The position numbers and the translations under genes are program-made. From assembly GCA_910584575.1 (NCBI GenBank), contig CAJUBG010000064.1, forward strand, positions 1-21,097: a stretch of 21,097 nt of DNA, in the 5' to 3' direction. The notes beneath the pieces were generated by a model that saw nothing but the letters and a program-made list of their open reading frames with translations, was not told the origin of the DNA and ran no database searches. Positions 7,782-14,983 of the stretch are shown here, one piece after another. The DNA is from an uncultured Dorea sp. (lineage in GTDB: Bacteria; Bacillota; Clostridia; Lachnospirales; Lachnospiraceae). The stretch's first letter is position 1; each line of letters begins with the position of its first letter.

Positions 7782-7810
7782 TTGCAATTCACGAATCATC
7801 ATGATAGAAT
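7782..7810 (+). promoter_or_regulatory. Promoter of the PilZ gene
   Basis: TTGCAA (7782-7787), 17 nt, TAGAAT (7805-7810). The predicted start is near 7817, giving a leader of about 45 nt with AGGAGG at 7843-7848. It is back to back with the phosphorelay operon promoter, about 90 bp away. Confidence 0.7.
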
Positions 7811-7861
7811 AAGTCTTGTCAAATGGATTTACTTCTATTATAAGGAGGAATTTTTCAAGTT

Positions 7862-8473
7862 ATGATCCTAAAGAATTGCAACTCATGCATCATCTATGAG
7901 CCCGATTCCGAGTCGGAGATTCTGTTAAAGGCAAGGGTCAGATGCGTGGATGACAAGATTACACTTCATTTTGAGGATGAAAGCGGCCTAAGCGAACATA
8001 CAGACCGGCTTCGGATTGATTTCTGTGACAGCCAGGTTGGCTATATCAAGACATTCAGTGAGCTTGAAGTCAGGAAGAATTCAGATCCTTACATATTGGA
8101 GCCTTGGATTGCTGACTGTAAGATTCTTGAGATGATTGAGATTCTTCAGCGTCAGCAGGAGCTTCGGGTACGGATGGCCAAAGAAGTGACCTTAATCTCC
8201 GAGAACCATGGACGTTTCACAGGTATTGTTCAGAATATTAGCGTAGGCGGTTTTTATATGACTACGAAAAAGCGCTTAGAGGTTGGAGATCACGTTGAAT
8301 TTGAGTACACATTCATGAAGAAGCCCCAGGACGTACGTGCGTCCGTCATACGCGAGACGGTCATCAAGGATGATGATTTCGGCTATGGATGCCAGTTTGC
8401 AAACCTGCAAAAGGGTGCGGAGAGAGATATCCGCCAGTTTGTATATCGGCAACAGTTAAATAAAATGTGGTGA
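7862..8473 (+). CDS. PilZ-domain protein, putative c-di-GMP receptor
   Basis: The 203-aa protein has an N-terminal beta-rich region (about 1-90), which may be a YcgR-N-like domain, and a C-terminal PilZ domain (about 95-200). The second PilZ motif is present as NISVGG at 125-130 (N-x-S-x-x-G). The first motif is atypical: QRQQELRV at 96-103 has Arg97 and Arg102 four residues apart instead of R-x-x-x-R, with Gln98 where the first Arg is expected. Binding of c-di-GMP is therefore likely but not certain. No membrane segment is seen. AGGAGG is present but 13 nt from the ATG, longer than usual; no better start is available. It diverges from the c-di-GMP phosphorelay operon, which suggests it reads that signal, perhaps to control motility or surface traits. 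The target is unknown. Confidence 0.85.
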   Translation: MILKNCNSCIIYEPDSESEILLKARVRCVDDKITLHFEDESGLSEHTDRLRIDFCDSQVGYIKTFSELEVRKNSDPYILEPWIADCKILEMIEILQRQQELRVRMAKEVTLISENHGRFTGIVQNISVGGFYMTTKKRLEVGDHVEFEYTFMKKPQDVRASVIRETVIKDDDFGYGCQFANLQKGAERDIRQFVYRQQLNKMW

Positions 8474-8475
8474 TT

Positions 8476-8500
8476 AAAAACTGCCTTAGGCAGTTTTTTT
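8476..8500. terminator. Bidirectional terminator between the PilZ and DUF3021 genes
   Basis: AAAAACTGCC (8476-8485) pairs with GGCAGTTTTT (8489-8498) around a TTA loop, and more T follows on the plus strand. The A-run on the other side gives a U-run on the minus strand, so it can end both convergent genes, whose stop codons lie within 5 bp of it. Confidence 0.88.
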
Positions 8501-8502
8501 AT

Positions 8503-8961
8503 TTACAGGCACTTATCCTCCCTCTCCATCTCCCTAAGCCTTTCATTGATCCTTTTCGCCTCATTCCGGTTAAACAGATAAAATCCAAACCAGATCACCA
8601 TAAAAATGCAGCACGACGCCAAAAACTGCAAAACCGTGTACCCAATCCTGTCCGGATAAAAGGGAATCCACCCCAACGAAAGAGCCACCGGATAGAATAC
8701 TCCCATTCCCACACAAAAATGTATGATTGTCTTCACCATCACTGAAAACCGTTCAAACTGATAGATAACCGCCGTCCCGCCGCATGCGATTCCTACAAGC
8801 ATTGCGCCCGCCGACTGTCTCCCAAAATCCTCAAATACCTCTCTCAAAAATTCTTCCCCGCCTCCCACGTAAAAAGACAGGCACATAATCACAAAGGAGG
8901 TACAGCCCAAGGAAATGCCGGATAATATATATTTCACAAATAATTTTACAGTATGCTTCAT
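8503..8961 (-). CDS. DUF3021 family membrane protein
   Basis: The 152-aa protein has four predicted membrane segments (about 10-30, 50-66, 78-98 and 108-130) and a charged C-terminal tail, matching DUF3021 proteins in length and layout. Members are usually encoded next to a LytTR-domain regulator, as here. They are thought to act as membrane partners of that regulator; the biochemical role is not established. Its ATG overlaps the stop codon of the LytTR gene in an ATGA arrangement, so the two are translationally coupled. The gene ends at a bidirectional terminator shared with the convergent PilZ gene. Confidence 0.85.
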   Translation of the reverse strand: MKHTVKLFVKYILSGISLGCTSFVIMCLSFYVGGGEEFLREVFEDFGRQSAGAMLVGIACGGTAVIYQFERFSVMVKTIIHFCVGMGVFYPVALSLGWIPFYPDRIGYTVLQFLASCCIFMVIWFGFYLFNRNEAKRINERLREMEREDKCL

Positions 8962-9407
8962 TTTAACCCTAACCTTTCTTTAAAACTTTTCCGAAAACTC
9001 CTGGAAATATAATCCGTAACTCCGTTTTTCATTACCAACTCCATGGTTCCGTTAAATCCTGCCTCCACATGGTTGATTTGGCGGATATTAATAATCGTTG
9101 ATTTTGAAATCCGTACAAAATGAATGTCTAATATATTTTCCAATTCATACAAAGGCTTATCCAACAGATACCTGTTTTTCAGTTTATCATAACAGACAAT
9201 CTCCCTGCCCTCGGTACGCACTAAAACAATATCCTCTGGCTTCAGAAAAAAAGTCTTCTTTTCTTTTGATGCAGCCAGCGTCAGAGAATCCGTCTCCTCC
9301 TTCTCCAGTATGGAAATGATTTCCGCAATCCCGTGGGTCATTCTGTTTATGTGAAGAACCGCGTACGGCTCTTTGTAATCCGGACTGATTTTACATTCTA
9401 CTTTCAT
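8958..9407 (-). CDS. LytTR-family DNA-binding regulator
   Basis: The 149-aa protein carries a C-terminal LytTR DNA-binding domain (about 48-147), seen in the stretches FFLKPEDIVLVRTEGREIVCY, FVRISKSTIINI and ISRSFRKSFKERL. The first 45 residues do not form a receiver domain, so it is not a classical phosphorylated LytTR regulator. The pairing with a DUF3021 membrane protein, overlapping by 4 bp, fits the membrane-linked LytTR regulatory systems of Firmicutes. GGAGGAGG lies shortly before the ATG. The gene diverges from an ABC exporter pair across a 171-bp gap, so it probably regulates that exporter, itself, or both. The signal is unknown. Confidence 0.88.
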   Translation of the reverse strand: MKVECKISPDYKEPYAVLHINRMTHGIAEIISILEKEETDSLTLAASKEKKTFFLKPEDIVLVRTEGREIVCYDKLKNRYLLDKPLYELENILDIHFVRISKSTIINIRQINHVEAGFNGTMELVMKNGVTDYISRSFRKSFKERLGLK

Positions 9408-9428
9408 ACATGCGCCTCCTCCTCAACC

Positions 9429-9437
9429 ATTATAGCA
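9429..9437 (-). promoter_or_regulatory. Extended -10 promoter of the LytTR-DUF3021 operon
   Basis: On the minus strand TGC-TATAAT (9437-9429) is a perfect extended -10. No good -35 is present, which often means an activator or reliance on the extended element. The predicted leader is short, about 15 nt, and includes the GGAGGAGG. Confidence 0.6.
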
Positions 9438-9519
9438 TAACAAGGGATGTGAATGGGTGCATTTCAGACATGAAAAACGACCTCTTACCCGCCGTTACCT
9501 GCCTCTCCCCCAACCCCTG

Positions 9520-9548
9520 TTGTTTATTCTGCAAACCAGGATTAAAAT
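9520..9548 (+). promoter_or_regulatory. Promoter of the ABC exporter operon
   Basis: TTGTTT (9520-9525), 17 nt, TAAAAT (9543-9548), with AGGAGG at 9566-9571, 7 nt before the ATPase start. About 85 bp separate it from the divergent LytTR promoter, enough room for a shared operator, although I see no clear LytTR direct repeat. Confidence 0.65.
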
Positions 9549-9578
9549 AAATCTATCATAAAACTAGGAGGAAGCAAT

Positions 9579-10352
9579 ATGCCACAATCAATCATAAAAG
9601 TAGAGCATCTGAACCTGTCATATAAGAATGTCCAAGCAGTACGGGATGTGTCGTTTACAGTCAACTCAGGAGAGCTTCTGGCTGTAATCGGACAAAATGG
9701 CTCTGGGAAAACCTCTACCGTAGAATGTGTAGAAGGTCTGCGAAAACCAGACAGCGGCTTGATACAGGTTTTTGGAAAAGACCCCTGGCTTTGCCGAAGC
9801 GAAGTATACAAAGAAATGGGCGTCCAACTCCAGGAAACAGCATACCCGTCGAAGCTTCGAGTGGATGAGCAATGCCGGCTTTTTGCGAGCTTTTACGAAA
9901 GACCCGCCGACTGGAATTTACTACTGGCACAGTTGGGGCTTGACGATAAAAGGAAACGCCCCATACACAAATTATCCGGCGGCGAAAAGCAGCGGTTATC
10001 CATTCTTCTTTCCCTCATGGGACGTCCAAAGTTATTAATCCTGGATGAATTGACAACCGGACTCGACCCTGAGGTGCGGCAGAATATGTGGGCCGGCTTT
10101 GAAAATATCAGGAAAAGCGGCGTTGCTATTCTTATGGTTTCCCACTATCTGGACGAGGTGGAAGCCCTTGCCGACAAAATCCTCTATCTTGAAAAAGGAA
10201 AACAGCAATTCCTTGGGACACAGCAGGACTTTCGGGAATATGTAAAAAGACGGGTTCCCAAAAGCCAATGGAGGGAAGATTGCTCATTGGAAAAACTTTA
10301 TTTAATGATCGCGCCGAAAACAACTGGACTTACGATGGAGGGAATATTATGA
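9579..10352 (+). CDS. ABC transporter ATP-binding protein
   Basis: The 257-aa protein is a complete nucleotide-binding domain that powers transport with the membrane protein encoded next. It shows the Walker A motif GQNGSGKT (38-45), a Q-loop near Gln83/Gln85, the signature LSGGEKQR (132-139), Walker B LLILDE (152-157), the D-loop GLDPE, and the switch His189 (MVSHYLDE). The usual DEPT after Walker B reads DELT: Leu158 replaces a common Pro, which is tolerated in the family. The sequence fits the drug/lipid/bacteriocin exporter class (CcmA-like). AGGAGG lies 7 nt before the ATG. The stop codon overlaps the permease start (ATGA). The substrate cannot be read from sequence. Confidence 0.95.
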   Translation: MPQSIIKVEHLNLSYKNVQAVRDVSFTVNSGELLAVIGQNGSGKTSTVECVEGLRKPDSGLIQVFGKDPWLCRSEVYKEMGVQLQETAYPSKLRVDEQCRLFASFYERPADWNLLLAQLGLDDKRKRPIHKLSGGEKQRLSILLSLMGRPKLLILDELTTGLDPEVRQNMWAGFENIRKSGVAILMVSHYLDEVEALADKILYLEKGKQQFLGTQQDFREYVKRRVPKSQWREDCSLEKLYLMIAPKTTGLTMEGIL

Positions 10353-11101
10353 GACGGTTTGCAGTAATCTGTGATATGGAATTTCGATTGTTTGTACGAG
10401 ACTTTTTTGGTTTTTTCTTTGCTCTTGTGTTTCCTGTGCTGATGCTTCTTTTATTTGGCGGCATCTTTGGAAATGAACCGGTTTACGACGGGGCGGATAT
10501 TGGAATGATGGATGTCACCGTGCCGGCATACGCTGTGATGGTAACAGGGGTCACCGGCTTAATGTCCCTTCCCCTGACATTAGCCGGTTACAAGGAGAAA
10601 AAAATATATAAGAGCTTCGACGCTACGCCGGTTGGAAAGAAAAACATCATATCCGCGCAGGTATTTGTCAATCTTGTGATGACGCTAATAGGGATTTCTA
10701 TTTTATTAATCGCCGGAAGGATACTTTATCACATACAGATAAATGGGGATTTTCTGTCCATCTGCGTTGGAATATTTCTTTCCATAGGGGCAATGTTCTC
10801 CATGGGATTTTTTCTCACGGCAATCGGACGGGATTTAAAGAGTACGAATATGCTTTGCTATCTTATCTACTTCGTCATGCTTTTCCTCTCCGGCGCCACG
10901 ATGCCGGACCAGATGTTTCCGGATACGATGAAGAAAATCTCCGGTTTTCTGCCAATGACCCATGCAGTTGATTTGATGCAGGGGATTTTCGCGGGGGAGA
11001 GCCTGCGCCTTCATGGAAGGGAATTACTGATTCTTGGGGCATTGACTGTGGTATGTACGGCTGTGGGGGCTGTCCTGTACAGGCGGAAGGATTGGACGTA
11101 A
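10349..11101 (+). CDS. ABC-2 type transporter permease
   Basis: The 250-aa membrane protein has about six hydrophobic segments (near 19-37, 55-75, 100-125, 135-160, 170-190 and 225-245). It also has the PMTH-x-V-D-x-M-x-G-I-F segment typical of ABC-2 permeases near its end. The start chosen is the ATG at 10349, preceded by GGAGGG 6 nt upstream and overlapping the ATPase stop by 4 bp. An in-frame ATG at 10268 lies inside the ATPase gene and would add 27 unlikely hydrophilic residues. It is an export partner of the preceding ATPase. It ends 13 bp from the convergent toxin gene, and no terminator is visible in that gap. Confidence 0.93.
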   Translation: MRRFAVICDMEFRLFVRDFFGFFFALVFPVLMLLLFGGIFGNEPVYDGADIGMMDVTVPAYAVMVTGVTGLMSLPLTLAGYKEKKIYKSFDATPVGKKNIISAQVFVNLVMTLIGISILLIAGRILYHIQINGDFLSICVGIFLSIGAMFSMGFFLTAIGRDLKSTNMLCYLIYFVMLFLSGATMPDQMFPDTMKKISGFLPMTHAVDLMQGIFAGESLRLHGRELLILGALTVVCTAVGAVLYRRKDWT

Positions 11102-11114
11102 AAGACAACCCATT

Positions 11115-11408
11115 TTAAACTTTATCATAATGTGTCCACATACGGATAATCTTTACGGTACCCTGATACTCCACATCACCTACAAATACCGGCTCATTAT
11201 ACACCTGATATACAAGACGGTGGTGAATATTGATTCTCCGGGAATATAATCCATCCAAATTACCCACCAATTTCTCATATCTTGGTGGGTTTTGATATGG
11301 ATTCTCCCTGACAATATCAACGAGCGCTTTAGCCTTTGACGAGATGTTGGCAGCCTTTAATTTATCCAAATCCTTCAGCGCTTGTTTCTCGAAAACAATT
11401 CTATACAT
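11115..11408 (-). CDS. Txe/YoeB-type ribosome-dependent mRNA interferase toxin
   Basis: The 97-aa protein matches the YoeB/Txe branch of the RelE fold, which cleaves mRNA at the ribosome. Visible motifs are PPRYEKLVGNL with Glu45, SRRINIHHRLVYQV with Arg64, and a C-terminal THYDKV with His93. These correspond in order to the Glu, Arg and His catalytic residues described for YoeB. The ATG at 11408 is chosen because it shares one base with the antitoxin stop (TAATG) and has GGTGG 7 nt upstream. The longer frame from 11438 would start inside the antitoxin. The toxin is translationally coupled to the antitoxin. A loop before the last strand (about 71-83) is longer than in E. coli YoeB. Confidence 0.9.
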   Translation of the reverse strand: MYRIVFEKQALKDLDKLKAANISSKAKALVDIVRENPYQNPPRYEKLVGNLDGLYSRRINIHHRLVYQVYNEPVFVGDVEYQGTVKIIRMWTHYDKV

Positions 11409-11656
11409 TACCATTCCACCATATCTTCGGGAACGCAATCCTCAATGGGGGTTTGCGCGCCCTCAACAATAGATTCCGCCACTCCTTCAATCGAATTGAG
11501 ATATAAAGTTTCCTGAATTGCATTCCAGTCGTCCTCTGATAACAGAACAGCATTCCCCTTTTTGCCAACAATTAAAGCAGGCTCACTGTAAAGATTCACG
11601 TTCTCTACCAGATTATAAAGATTCTTTCTTGCGTTCGTTATATTAATTGTTGCCAT
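11408..11656 (-). CDS. Phd/YefM-type antitoxin
   Basis: The 82-aa protein has the Phd/YefM DNA-binding N-terminus (MATINITNARKNLYNLVENV, residues 1-20) and the GKKGNAVLLSEDDWNAIQETLYL segment (31-53). An acidic C-terminal tail (about 60-82) should wrap and neutralise the toxin. GGAGA lies shortly before the ATG. It is the first gene of the toxin-antitoxin operon. The promoter upstream carries a long palindrome that the antitoxin, alone or with toxin, probably binds to repress its own transcription. Assignment rests on sequence pattern and on the gene order, antitoxin then toxin. Confidence 0.92.
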   Translation of the reverse strand: MATINITNARKNLYNLVENVNLYSEPALIVGKKGNAVLLSEDDWNAIQETLYLNSIEGVAESIVEGAQTPIEDCVPEDMVEW

Positions 11657-11736
11657 ATAAAATCTCCTTATTTAATGATATCATTCAGTTTGCTGCATAC
11701 CAGCAAAATATATACCTTTATCCTATGTGTATTTTT

Positions 11737-11765
11737 ATTGTAACGTACGTATACACGTACGTCAA
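11737..11765 (-). promoter_or_regulatory. Toxin-antitoxin promoter with palindromic operator
   Basis: On the minus strand TTGACG (11765-11760), a 17-nt spacer and TACAAT (11742-11737) form a good promoter. Two copies of the self-complementary ACGTACGT (11743-11750 and 11755-11762), separated by ATAC, fill the spacer and overlap the -35. This is a typical place for an autorepressor to bind. Confidence 0.8.
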
Positions 11766-11778
11766 TATCCTTTTTTCA

Positions 11779-13614
11779 TTATTCCCCTTTCGGATACCCA
11801 TCCCCCTGCCATTCATACATAGACGTCCCATTCTTCTGATTATATTCCTCTACCACCTCTTTGATATCATCCGGCGCGTCTCCAATCAGCCCTGTCACGC
11901 CCATTTCCAAATACTGCTTCATTCTGACAGTATCGAAAACCGTCCAAACATAAACCGGAAGCCCCCTCTCTCTTGCCTGTGTCACAAGCCGGTTGCTTAC
12001 CTGATTTTCCTCCGCCGCAATAAAATCAATCTCATACTTCCACAGCATGGTATCGTCAATCTCCCCCGAACTTCCGAAGATGCAGTACCCTGTCCACCAT
12101 TCCGGATGCGCCTGCTTCACCGACAACACGCTTAAGTAGTCCAGGGACATGAACATTGCCCTCTCACCGAAATCATATTGTTCCACCAGCCTAACAACTG
12201 CCGCTGAAAGCTCATCTCTTTCCTCGCCGCTTACCTTTAATTCTATGAGAAATCCAATCCGGTTTGGCGCCTTCTTTGCTGCCGAAAGCATTTCCTCAAG
12301 AGTCGGTATCTTTGCCGTCTCATTTTTGTGTGAAAAATCTGAGACCTTCAACGCCTTAATCTCGTCAAGAGTCAAGTCCCTGACATTCACCGGCTTTTTC
12401 GCAAGCCTCCACAGGTTCGAGTCATGCACCACAACCGGAACTCCGTCTTTCGTAAGCTGCACGTCGATTTCCGCATAATCCGCCCCTATTTTATCCGCTT
12501 CTTCTACTGCCTTCACCGTATTCTCAATTCCGTAAATACTCCCCCGATGCCCGATGACAAAAGGCTTATGCCGAAGGGGAATCTGATAAAAATTCGACGC
12601 TGCATATGCGATAAATGCAAGACATAAAAGCGCGCCTGCCATCCGGTAACGTTTTTTGCGAATCCTCTTTCTCCATCCTTCTTTCCATTGAAGCCACCGC
12701 TTCTTCACAATTCGTACGATGATTCCGCTGTCTCCCTCCCAGTCGGGCGACACCTCTGCATGAAGCTTTTCATATGACATGATACATGTAATGATTATGT
12801 AAATACATACCCCCATGGCGGCAGAAAACAGGACTGCTTCAAAAATCCAGAACAGAAAATCTTTGCGGAATGCCTGGGAATAGACAAGATATTTATAAAA
12901 GTAGATATCAAAATCCTTGTTCTTAAGCCTATTTCTTCTCCACTGATTCGTAAGCATATGACGTACCATAAACCAGCCTCCGACACACACAAGAATCCTC
13001 AGACGATTGTGCCATTCAAGCCTCCTTAACCATTTGACGCTGTCTGCCGCCGCCAATTTCCACCCCTGCTGCCTCAGAACCATAGAAACCGGAACAAAAA
13101 ACAAAAGAAAATAAAGTGCATAAAATGCCATATTCATCGCAACACCGCCTGCAATTCCAAGTCTTGTCCGCTGCATCTCGGACATAATAAACTCCGGAAT
13201 CTCAATCCCTGGCACTAAGGAATTGAGATATACCATGGAAATAAGGGGCAAAAGCAGCAGGTAGTAGAGTGAGCTAAACACCAGTGAGCTTCCCCTTAAA
13301 GCCCGCAGATTCCACAGGGAATTGACCATCACCTGTCTGACAGTAAAGGTTTCCTTTTGTATACACAGCATCACAAGATTAATAACCACACTCAACTCGT
13401 AGAACACATAGATTGCTGCCAGAAAAAACAGAGAGAGGAAAATCAGCGCCCCCTTCACACTCATAAATGTCCCTATGATATCTTTATTAAAGGATACGCC
13501 CTTTGACGAAACGTAAGTCTGGTAAATCTCATTCAAAAGGGGATTTACCAAGGCTAACGTAATCAGTTTGAATATTACTTCAAATTTCAGAACTTCTTTC
13601 ACTGCTCTTTTCAT
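11779..13614 (-). CDS. Membrane glycerophosphodiester phosphodiesterase
   Basis: The 611-aa protein has an N-terminal integral membrane region (about 1-345, with hydrophobic segments near 55-85, 110-130, 162-180, 255-279 and 325-343). A catalytic GDPD domain follows at about 352-590. Catalytic motifs are GHRGSIYGIENT (355-366; His356, Arg357, Glu364, Asn365), AEIDVQLTKDG (381-391; Glu382, Asp384) and VVVHDSNLWR (394-403; His397). The family hydrolyses glycerophosphodiesters to glycerol-3-phosphate and an alcohol. The membrane-fused form is common in Firmicutes and may act on lipid or teichoic-acid-like glycerophosphate at the membrane; that role is inferred. AGGAGA precedes the ATG. The gene follows a terminator, so it has its own promoter or depends on readthrough. 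No terminator is visible after it; it stops 14 bp before the toxin-antitoxin promoter. Confidence 0.94.
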   Translation of the reverse strand: MKRAVKEVLKFEVIFKLITLALVNPLLNEIYQTYVSSKGVSFNKDIIGTFMSVKGALIFLSLFFLAAIYVFYELSVVINLVMLCIQKETFTVRQVMVNSLWNLRALRGSSLVFSSLYYLLLLPLISMVYLNSLVPGIEIPEFIMSEMQRTRLGIAGGVAMNMAFYALYFLLFFVPVSMVLRQQGWKLAAADSVKWLRRLEWHNRLRILVCVGGWFMVRHMLTNQWRRNRLKNKDFDIYFYKYLVYSQAFRKDFLFWIFEAVLFSAAMGVCIYIIITCIMSYEKLHAEVSPDWEGDSGIIVRIVKKRWLQWKEGWRKRIRKKRYRMAGALLCLAFIAYAASNFYQIPLRHKPFVIGHRGSIYGIENTVKAVEEADKIGADYAEIDVQLTKDGVPVVVHDSNLWRLAKKPVNVRDLTLDEIKALKVSDFSHKNETAKIPTLEEMLSAAKKAPNRIGFLIELKVSGEERDELSAAVVRLVEQYDFGERAMFMSLDYLSVLSVKQAHPEWWTGYCIFGSSGEIDDTMLWKYEIDFIAAEENQVSNRLVTQARERGLPVYVWTVFDTVRMKQYLEMGVTGLIGDAPDDIKEVVEEYNQKNGTSMYEWQGDGYPKGE

Positions 13615-13643
13615 TTTCCAAAAACTCTCCTTATATCAGCAGA

Positions 13644-13685
13644 AAAGTGTAAAATCCCTGATAGCTCAAGGGGACTCTACACTTT
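13644..13685 (-). terminator. Terminator of the 41-aa gene
   Basis: On the minus strand AAAGTGTA (13685-13678) pairs with TACACTTT (13651-13644). The stem continues inward through GAGTCCC/GGGATTT using G-U pairs that exist only on this strand. A short T-run follows. The hairpin begins 7 bp after the stop codon and lies about 30 bp before the phosphodiesterase start, so some readthrough into that gene is possible. Confidence 0.75.
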
Positions 13686-13691
13686 CTGTGT

Positions 13692-13817
13692 TTATTCAGA
13701 TTTTGATTTTGCCTCAGAAATAACTTCATTAATTAGCTCTAACGCCTTGTCTTTGTTATCGCTTTCCAGTAATGCCTTGATAGAAAGTAAAACGGTAAGA
13801 AGCTCTAAACGTGTCAT
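13692..13817 (-). CDS. Small 41-aa protein of unknown function
   Basis: A 41-codon frame on the minus strand starts MTRLELLTVLLSIKALLESD and ends INEVISEAKSKSE. It is probably two amphipathic helices joined near S-D-N-K-D (19-23), with no membrane signal. I cannot name its family. Evidence that it is real: GGAGG 7 nt before the ATG, a near-consensus promoter 52 bp upstream at 13869-13897, and a hairpin terminator just after the stop. Together they make a compact self-contained transcript of about 200 nt. It lies between a Bce-like two-component system and the phosphodiesterase gene. It could be a small regulatory protein or adaptor, but nothing in the sequence says which. Confidence 0.75.
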   Translation of the reverse strand: MTRLELLTVLLSIKALLESDNKDKALELINEVISEAKSKSE

Positions 13818-13868
13818 TTTCCCACCTCCCTTTTCATGAGAGTCATTTTTACTGCTTTTACTATCTTC

Positions 13869-13897
13869 ATTATAATATCCTGCTAAAAAAGTGTAAA
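13869..13897 (-). promoter_or_regulatory. Strong promoter of the 41-aa gene
   Basis: On the minus strand TTTACA (13897-13892), exactly 17 nt, then TATAAT (13874-13869): one mismatch from consensus in total. It begins 7 bp after the kinase gene ends, so the small gene can be expressed independently of the two-component system. Confidence 0.8.
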
Positions 13898-13903
13898 GTA
13901 TAT

Positions 13904-14983
13904 TTAAATTCTTGAAAGATAATCGCTAATCGGAAACTCCAGAATTACCTCCGTTCCTTCTCCCTCTTTAGACTTCGCATAAATCTCAATTCCCAACTTC
14001 TCACAGAGCTTCTTACACAGATAAAGCCCCATTCCGGTCGAGCGTTCTGTCTTACGCCCATTACTCCCCGTAAACCCTTTCTCAAAGATACGGTCTAATT
14101 CTTCCTCCTTGATTCCAATTCCGTTATCCTTTACCACCAGCCATACGCCGTGGCTATGCTTTACCGTATCCCGTAATTCATGCCCTTCAGACGGACAGAC
14201 TCCGTCCGTTAAGGTTTTAATCCAGATTCTTGCGCCCTTCTCCCGACGGTATTTCGCGGCGTTTAGCACAAGCTGGTTCAGGATAAATGCAATCCATTTT
14301 TCATCCGTATACGCCATGTCCTTACAGTCTACCTCTGCCTGTATCCGGCTCTGTATCAGATACCCCTTGTTTCTTTTAAGCACCGCTATGGCAATCTCAC
14401 CCAACTTCGTCTTACGGATTACATAATCCTTATACACATCATCCGACCTGGCATAGTACAGCGCCATATCCACATAATTTTCTATCTTCTGGTTTTCCAG
14501 GAGAATCCGGCGAACCGCATCCCCCCGATTCTCCAGAGCATCACTCTTAAAATTCTCACAAATCAAGTCAATACTCGTAATCGGCGCCTTTACCTCATGT
14601 ACCCAACTCTCAATATACTCCCTATACTCCTTCTGATCATCCTCAATCTGTCGAAGCCTTTCAATCACAGCCTTGTTGGAAATCCTAATCATCTCCCTGT
14701 AAAGCCTGTCCTCCAGCCTGTGGGAAACCGACATCAATTCTCCCAGAAGGTACCGCTGGTCCATCTTGTTTAATGTTTCCCAAAGCTCATGAAAATAGCG
14801 CTGCCTATTGTAATACTCGTATCCAAGCCATAACACCAGAAGCAGAAGCCAGAAAATAAGAATCAGTATACAAAACTGCGGCTCGTATCCGGTAGCACGC
14901 AAAAAACCTGCCAGAAGCAGCATACACCCCACATGCAGCGTCAGTAGCAGGATTTTATCTCTCAAATATTCTCCCATTTTCAT
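13904..14983 (-). CDS. Bce-like intramembrane-sensing histidine kinase
   Basis: The 359-aa protein has two membrane segments (about 10-28 and 37-56) joined by a very short loop (FLRATGYEPQF), the hallmark of intramembrane-sensing kinases such as BceS. A helical linker leads to the phospho-acceptor His129 in SWVHEVKAPITS. The N-box has Asn236/Asn241 (NQLVLNAAKY), followed by DNGIGI (286-291) and STGMGL (315-320). BceS-type kinases normally take their signal from a BceAB-type ABC transporter; none is encoded next to it here. Its start overlaps the regulator stop by 4 bp (ATGA), so the pair is coupled. Likely ligand classes are cell-wall-active peptides, inferred from family only. Confidence 0.93.
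   Translation of the reverse strand: MKMGEYLRDKILLLTLHVGCMLLLAGFLRATGYEPQFCILILIFWLLLLVLWLGYEYYNRQRYFHELWETLNKMDQRYLLGELMSVSHRLEDRLYREMIRISNKAVIERLRQIEDDQKEYREYIESWVHEVKAPITSIDLICENFKSDALENRGDAVRRILLENQKIENYVDMALYYARSDDVYKDYVIRKTKLGEIAIAVLKRNKGYLIQSRIQAEVDCKDMAYTDEKWIAFILNQLVLNAAKYRREKGARIWIKTLTDGVCPSEGHELRDTVKHSHGVWLVVKDNGIGIKEEELDRIFEKGFTGSNGRKTERSTGMGLYLCKKLCEKLGIEIYAKSKEGEGTEVILEFPISDYLSRI

Noticed and set aside
10050..10052. Leu in place of Pro after the ABC Walker B motif as a defect
   Set aside because: This position varies among working ATPases, and all catalytic residues are present.
10268..10348. Upstream start for the ABC permease
   Set aside because: It lies inside the ATPase gene and adds a hydrophilic segment; the ATG at 10349 has a proper RBS and an ATGA overlap.
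11409..11438. Longer toxin start inside the antitoxin gene
   Set aside because: The ATG at 11408 fits family N-termini, the RBS spacing and the TAATG coupling better.
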